A stretch of DNA of 64,000 nt from Otatea glauca (taxonomy: Eukaryota; Streptophyta; Magnoliopsida; Poales; Poaceae). Below are positions 59,511 through 64,000 of the stretch, one piece after another; the stretch's first letter is position 1; the number at the start of each line of letters is the position of its first letter. A program made the translations under genes and the position numbers. The stretch covers positions 71,721,667 through 71,785,666 of the forward strand of contig CM070715.1 in the NCBI GenBank assembly GCA_036346275.1, written 5' to 3'. Under the pieces are notes generated by a model that was not told where the DNA came from, made no database searches, and saw nothing but the letters and a program-made list of their open reading frames with translations.

Positions 59511-59800
59511 GCGGCTGCCTGCGAAGGCATGGGCGCGCCCACCGTCGGGGCGCAGCCTGGGGACACGGCGTCCTTGTCGTGCAATCCTCGCGTCCTCGCC
59601 AGCCAGGTGGAGCGCTACTGCGCGCTCGATAGCCTCACCGCGCCGTGCTGCGAGGCTGTGGTGCCCTCCGTCGACATCCGCGGCTGCCTCTGCCAGGTGG
59701 CGGAGACGGAGCAGATTCTGAGCAGCGGCATTGACATCTACGGCATCCTCGACCTCTACACCGCCAGCGGGGGTCTACGGCCCGGAGGCCGCCACCTCGC

Positions 59801-60826
59801 CAGCATCTTGACATTACACACTCTCTCTCCCCACTCTAGGCTGTTAATCTTATAAGCAATTTAGAAGTTTTCTGTAAGAGTATGTTTAGAGTAAAGAACT
59901 AAAGAGTCTGATTAGGATAAGTGAAATTATATTTCCTTTGTGAGGGTTGAAGTTTTGGATATAAATACAGGGATAAGTCTGAGTTTTATAAACGAACAGA
60001 GCAAAAAGTAATAAAAGAGAAAACCTAATGACTTGTGATCAGGCGTCCGATTTTTTCGGATTTTTCGGACTCTTGCAACATTTTTTTTCTACGTGTAAAA
60101 CATTTTTTTGCTATGTGTGAAACATTTTTCCTTCGATAACACTAGAAATATGTGCGCGAAACAAAATATTGCAGACGTTGAAAAAAAATATCGCAGATGT
60201 TGAAAAAAAATATTACAGCAAGCATCCGATGAAATGAACAATAATCAAACGTCCAGACGATGGTATCTTCTAAGAGAAAATTATCCCAAAGAACGTAGGC
60301 TTCCTCTGTTCGATCACCTAAAGTAAAGAAAGACATCTGCGTGCTTTTTGTGTTGTGCAGAGAAGTCCTTTCCACCTCTGCCGCCGATCGAGTAGCTGGT
60401 TCTCCCCGCTGCCTCAGCAGCACAACGGCACCGTCGAGGCAAGGCCATCCATCCTCAGTTCCTCACCCACCCGGCCGGCCACTCCGCCGCGCGCTCGCGC
60501 CACCAGCTTTCGCTTGATTTGGTCTATTTGCATTCAGTAGTTACTAGGTACTGCCTCTCGAGATTTGCTTTGCGTTAATTCCATGGTTTAAAACCGTACT
60601 ATAGTAGTAGAATACCTCCGTTCAAGTTTACGTCGTATTCTTTTTTAATGTTCCTCTCTATAAATATAGAGTATATTTTATATTTTAATATAAAATTAGT
60701 AGGACATGTCTTTACTTTATACTCTTCCATTCCTGAATACATGTCATTTTAGCTTCCAATTTTTTTTCTAAATACATGTCATTCTACAATTTCGAGATAA
60801 CTTTTAGCTATTTTTTCTTTTGCATA
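59801..60826. other. non-coding sequence with repeat-like and GC-rich patches
   Basis: 59,850-60,030 has a TATA-like GGATATAAATACAGGG and resembles an eroded LTR leader, but no ends were found. 60,050-60,240 is a low-complexity block of AAACATTTTTT / GTTGAAAAAAAATAT units. 60,340-60,540 is GC-rich (CCACCCGGCCGGCCACTCCG) and could be the 5' end or exon of an undetected transcript; the ORF there shows no domain. 60,600-60,826 is AT-rich with Stowaway-like CTCCGTTCAAG and ACTCTTCCATTCC fragments. Confidence 0.45.
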
Positions 60827-60993
60827 CTCCTACCGTTCATTATTCCCAATGTTATTTATTACTATGGAATAGACTAATGCACACCATCCAAGAGCAATTA
60901 ATGAGCTAATGGAGTAGTCAATTTAGTCATTTCTACGTATGTCTTGGTGAAGTGCAAAATCTTAAAACGTCATCTATTCAGGGATGGAGGTAG
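60827..60993. mobile_element. Stowaway-like MITE (167 bp)
   Basis: The ends CTCCTACCGTTC and GGGATGGAGGTAG are degenerate inverted repeats of the Stowaway (Tc1/mariner) type, flanked by TA on both sides (60825-60826 and 60994-60995). The interior is AT-rich and non-coding. Confidence 0.6.
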
Positions 60994-61949
60994 TATTCTC
61001 TACATGCATGCATTAAGTATAGTGTTTAGTGATAATAATTAAGGGTAATCTGGTAATTTTCTATATCTTTTTAATTTATGTGCTAAGAAGATATATGTTT
61101 TGTAAACTTGGATGGAGGAAGCAGTATGTTCAGGCCTTCTGGATGTGCGTCGATCATGAAAAGTAGTAGAGAACACTGTTACCTCTCTTTTTTTTCCCTG
61201 CTCTCAGAACTAGAATGCACGTAGTTTGATTAGCTTTCTGTTGCTACATCGTATGATGCTTCTTTCTCAAATCCTCTGAAGTTGTACGCGTTTGCGTGGT
61301 GCTTAATTGCCTTATGAGTGCTGTGAGCTTTCCGTGAATGTGACTCATGAATGAATGGATTCCCATGAGAGATGAGAATGCTCAGTTGGTGGGCCGGAAG
61401 GGCAATTCCGAGCAAGAGGAAGTTCGATCGCGCAGTACTTAAGTGAGAATCCGAGATCTGAGCATACCATAAAGAAGTGCACTTCTGCTTAAAAAAGACG
61501 ACGTGTTTCTATATATTTCTTCTTAATGTAAATTATATAAGTTTAAAAGTAAATAAAATAATAAATAAAACGTATCTACTCTTTATTTATGTTTAATATT
61601 AATGCTACTTTAAAATAGCGACGATAGGAAAGGAACACCCTAAAAAATCCTTAGTTTGGGTAACTGTTTTGAGATCCGTGTTAAAACACGTGGCGAAATC
61701 ACGAGCTTTGAGGCAGTGCGTGAGCAAAATTTATTCCATCCCCCTCGTGGTCTCATCGTCCCATGAACGACTTCTCCCCGGCCTCCGCAACCCACGGCGG
61801 CGTGGCGTAACCCAATTCCAAGCCCAAATCGAGCCGAACCCGGACGCTTCAAATCGCTCGGCTCGGGGATCTAGAAGGGCCTAGAAGAAGCGAAGGCACC
61901 GACGCTACAGGAGGAGCAGGTCGTGGAGGCGGCGGCTGGGGTATCTGCG
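60994..61949. other. upstream region and 5' UTR of the membrane-protein gene
   Basis: AT-rich up to about 61,640, then GC-rich from about 61,750. The change suggests transcription starts in 61.7-61.9 kb. No clear TATA box is placed. The frame before the start codon is open but lacks an ATG back to a stop near 61,870. Confidence 0.4.
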
Positions 61950-63040
61950 ATGATAACCCGGTCGAAGCTGGTGGAGCAGCTGCGCGACTACCAGATCCGA
62001 TCCCAGCACAAGTAAATCTCTCCGCCCACTCCGTTCTCTTAAGAATCCCGCCCGAAATCCCGCCTAGGCTGCGGTGTGATTGACTAATCGTATGCTCAGA
62101 TCTCGGGTTCTCGGATGCGCAGCGTGTTGTAGTGGATTAAGTTGTAATGCGATTTACTCGGTCCTTATAATCTCGCGGAACGAGTCCGCTTAGTCAACCA
62201 TGGAATCGATGATGTGGCTGCCTGTGGTTGCGCAGATGCACGCAGGCATTGCTATTTTGTAATTCAGATCCAGCGAAAGGCATTGTACAACAACAGTTAT
62301 TAGACAATGTCTACTCTCTAGTGATTCTTGTCAAGATCTTAGGTTTCTCATGAGTGTCTGCACTTCGCAAGTAAAGAAGAGTATGTAGATGTGTATTGTG
62401 CTGCTTTCGTCGTATCAAAATCACCTGCATATGCTCCTTGTTCTAAGTACTATGTAAAGAGTTGTGCTTTACCATATCCATTGTCGATGAATTATGTCTT
62501 CACTTACTATTTGTTTCTGTACGTTACATCATCCAACACACCATTCCAAAGAGCTTCTTGTCTCTTGTGAGTTTGATGGCAAACTACTTGCTTGATATTT
62601 CTCTAATGGGGGTGCCAAACTATGCTAGCAGACCACTTCAGCTTGTTTTGATGAGTTTTGTATGCCAATTTGAAAGTCCATAGTTCTCTTAATATATCAC
62701 GCAACTGTGCATTATGGTATATTTTCTTGTATTTATCCCAAATCATTTCTTCTCGCTGTTATTCTTTCCACTATCAGATATATTTTCATCTTCAATGATC
62801 TGAACATGCCTCCTGCTTTCTGCATTCTGCAGGCGTGACATTATTGGAGCAGTCTCATGGGGTTTGCTGTGTTGTTTTCTGATAATATCCTCCTACATGA
62901 CGCTATACTTCAGGCATTTCTGGCTATCTGCTGTTATTATCTCCATTGGTATTCTTCTTCCCGCTGGCCTGTATATTTTGAGGCAGAGAAAGCTGGCTAA
63001 GAAAAGAGAGAGAAGGTTATTGTTGCCTCTCTCCATGTAA
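61950..63040 (+). CDS. small two-exon membrane protein (89 aa), function unknown
   Basis: Exon 1 is 61950-62011 (MITRSKLVEQLRDYQIRSQH), with the donor AA|GTAAAT. Exon 2 is 62833-63040, with the acceptor CTGCAG|GCG. The joined codon AAG restores the frame, and the product ends LLLPLSM with the stop at 63038-63040. The protein has an amphipathic charged N-terminus, two hydrophobic segments (about residues 27-46, SWGLLCCFLIISSYMTLYF; and about 49-68, LSAVIISIGILLPAGLYIL) joined by a very short turn, and a basic tail RQRKLAKKRERR. I judge it a helical-hairpin membrane protein, probably of the endomembrane system, and expect plant orthologues, but I cannot name a family. The ATG is the first in frame. 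It is the only intact host gene in the window. Confidence 0.78.
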
Positions 63041-63248
63041 GGTTGTTGGCAGGTTCTCTAATTTTTGTGGTTATTCTTGGCTAGGTAGAATCCACATTCT
63101 CGGCTTGCCTAGCACACATCCAACATTCCATACGCCTCTGCCCCCGGTATACATCCTTATTATTTAGTCTATACTGAAGTGCTAGAAGAGATATCATCAT
63201 TTTTGGAGCTCCAGTGTTGTACGAGTAGATAATCTCCAGAAATCATTG
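63041..63248 (+). other. 3' UTR of the membrane-protein gene
   Basis: T-rich sequence after the stop, with no other coding signal. The polyadenylation site is not identifiable with confidence. Confidence 0.4.
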
Positions 63249-63560
63249 CTTATATAGCCCTCTGTACCTTGTTTTTTTGCAAATCTAGCCCGTCCCCTGT
63301 GCATGCATTTGTAAATTTGGCCTCCCCCCACCGCGGAAGCGTGCGGTAGGCGACACGTGTCCCTTGTTGCGCCCGGGGAGCGCGGACGAGCGTAACAGGA
63401 GCTTGTTGTCGTGCCCGGGTAGCATGCAGGGCCACGTTGCTCCCGTGATCGACCAAGCTCCATTGGCTTCCGCATAGGGATGGGGCTAAATTTGCAAATA
63501 CATGCCACCAGGGGGGGTAGATTAGCAAAAAAAAAAAGAGATGCAGGGGGCTACATAAGC
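63249..63560. repeat. foldback/MITE-like inverted repeat (about 312 bp)
   Basis: The left arm GCTTATATAGCCCTCTG... and the right arm, reading GCTTATGTAGCCCCCTG on the minus strand, continue as imperfect inverted copies for about 80 bp. Shared landmarks are a T-run, TTGCAAATCTAGCCC / TTGCTAATCTACCCC and TGTAAATTTGGCC / TTTGCAAATTTAGCC. The GC-rich centre is not palindromic. No certain target duplication was found. Confidence 0.6.
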
Positions 63561-64000
63561 TATGGATTCTAATCTCCAATGCTCGTTGGGTATAGTAGTT
63601 TGTGTTTTCTGATACAGTTTGTTTTCCTTTTTTGTTTAATCGATGCTTGCAGTGTGAAAAACTATCTCAATGTGTCGGACCGCCCACACTCTTGTAACTA
63701 AACACTGATTGTTTTGTTGTTCTGATGGAATGTGTAAGCTTCATATCCACCTTGCTTTCACTCCAGTTGGTTTCTGGATTAAAATGATGACACTGGATGA
63801 AGTTTTTCTTTTCTTTTTTGTGTCCAGTTGATGTTTGTTTTGACAAAATTGTATCTCACTTTCTTATCAGCTGACTACCGAGCACTTTCTTGCTCATGAA
63901 ATACATTTGTACCTGTAGTCCTTCAATATATATTGCTTGTTGATGCTAATCCTTGATAACATCAGCATCATCTGGGCTTCTTTTTTAAGAAAAAAGCTGT
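63561..64000. other. T-rich non-coding right edge
   Basis: This may be further 3' UTR or intergenic sequence of the membrane-protein gene. I see no ORF or repeat that I can support. Confidence 0.4.

Larger units (their letters stand above)
54217..59800 (+). pseudogene. lipid-transfer/bifunctional-inhibitor-like gene with two tandem domains, split by a copia element
   Basis: The ATG at 54217 opens a Leu/Ala-rich signal-peptide-like N-terminus, stopped by TAG at codon 22 (54280-54282). The frame continues with CDPSSLATQ, LCCVPEV and ARCCVAV, shifts frame near 54400, then gives RGCVCRVAAEMPL and EFYTACGG. After the copia insertion (54512-59510) a second homologous unit reads TVGAQPGDTASLSCNPRVLA, RYCALDS, APCCEAVVPSVDIRGCLCQV and LDLYTASGG. 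The C..C..CC..CXC spacing is that of the eight-cysteine prolamin/LTP fold, but the last two Cys of the motif are not evident. Such proteins are small secreted lipid carriers or inhibitors. The two units share most of their codons, so they are a tandem duplication. Premature stop, frameshift and insertion make it a pseudogene. Confidence 0.8.

Overview
This is a repeat-packed stretch of a plant nuclear genome, almost certainly a grass (Poaceae). I infer this from very long Ty3/gypsy LTRs, large two-gene CACTA (En/Spm) transposons with Ulp1-like domains, a Sirevirus-type copia element, Stowaway- and hAT-type MITEs, and a GC-rich two-exon host gene with AT-rich flanks. The species cannot be fixed from sequence alone. 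Nearly all of the 64 kb is mobile DNA in nested layers. I found only two host loci, both near the right end: a broken lipid-transfer/bifunctional-inhibitor gene at about 54.2-59.8 kb and an apparently intact small membrane-protein gene at 61.95-63.04 kb.

Layout. 1-1271 is the 3' end of a Ty1/copia element with its LTR. 1272-2566 is degraded copia-like debris. 2567-about 3350 is a reversed gypsy LTR fragment that abuts a truncated CACTA element (CACTA-1, about 3351-6652). A hAT-type MITE lies at 7085-7359. CACTA-2 spans 7788-24655 (TSD GCA, genes on the minus strand) and carries two solo gypsy LTRs of one family, one in each gene: 11235-14327 (TSD AACCA) and 19453-22527 (TSD CTCAA). A gag-only gypsy element lies at 24996-29203. 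A 4.5 kb solo gypsy LTR (31462-52305, TSD CTAAT) was split by CACTA-3 (34416-50761, TSD GGC), whose transposase gene was in turn split by a gag-only Sirevirus-like copia element (37747-44203, TSD GAAGG). A 1.46 kb hAT-like element (52549-54004, TSD CTCTTGCG) has an inverted homologue at about 29.9-31.3 kb. A young, nearly complete copia element (54512-59510, TSD GCGGC) interrupts the lipid-transfer-like gene.

How the parts work together. CACTA-2 and CACTA-3 share one plan: a TNP2 transposase gene, then an internal cluster of subterminal-type repeats, a conserved TATA/'GAAACG' core promoter and a GC-rich leader, then a second gene combining a Transposase_24-like region with a C48 (Ulp1-like) protease region. 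In both elements each gene therefore seems to start from its own repeat array plus TATA box. In CACTA-3 the internal array looks like a left-end-type block joined to a right-end-type block. All CACTA genes here are decayed by stops, frameshifts or insertions, so any activity would depend on intact relatives elsewhere in the genome. All functional statements are inferred from sequence; no searches were run.
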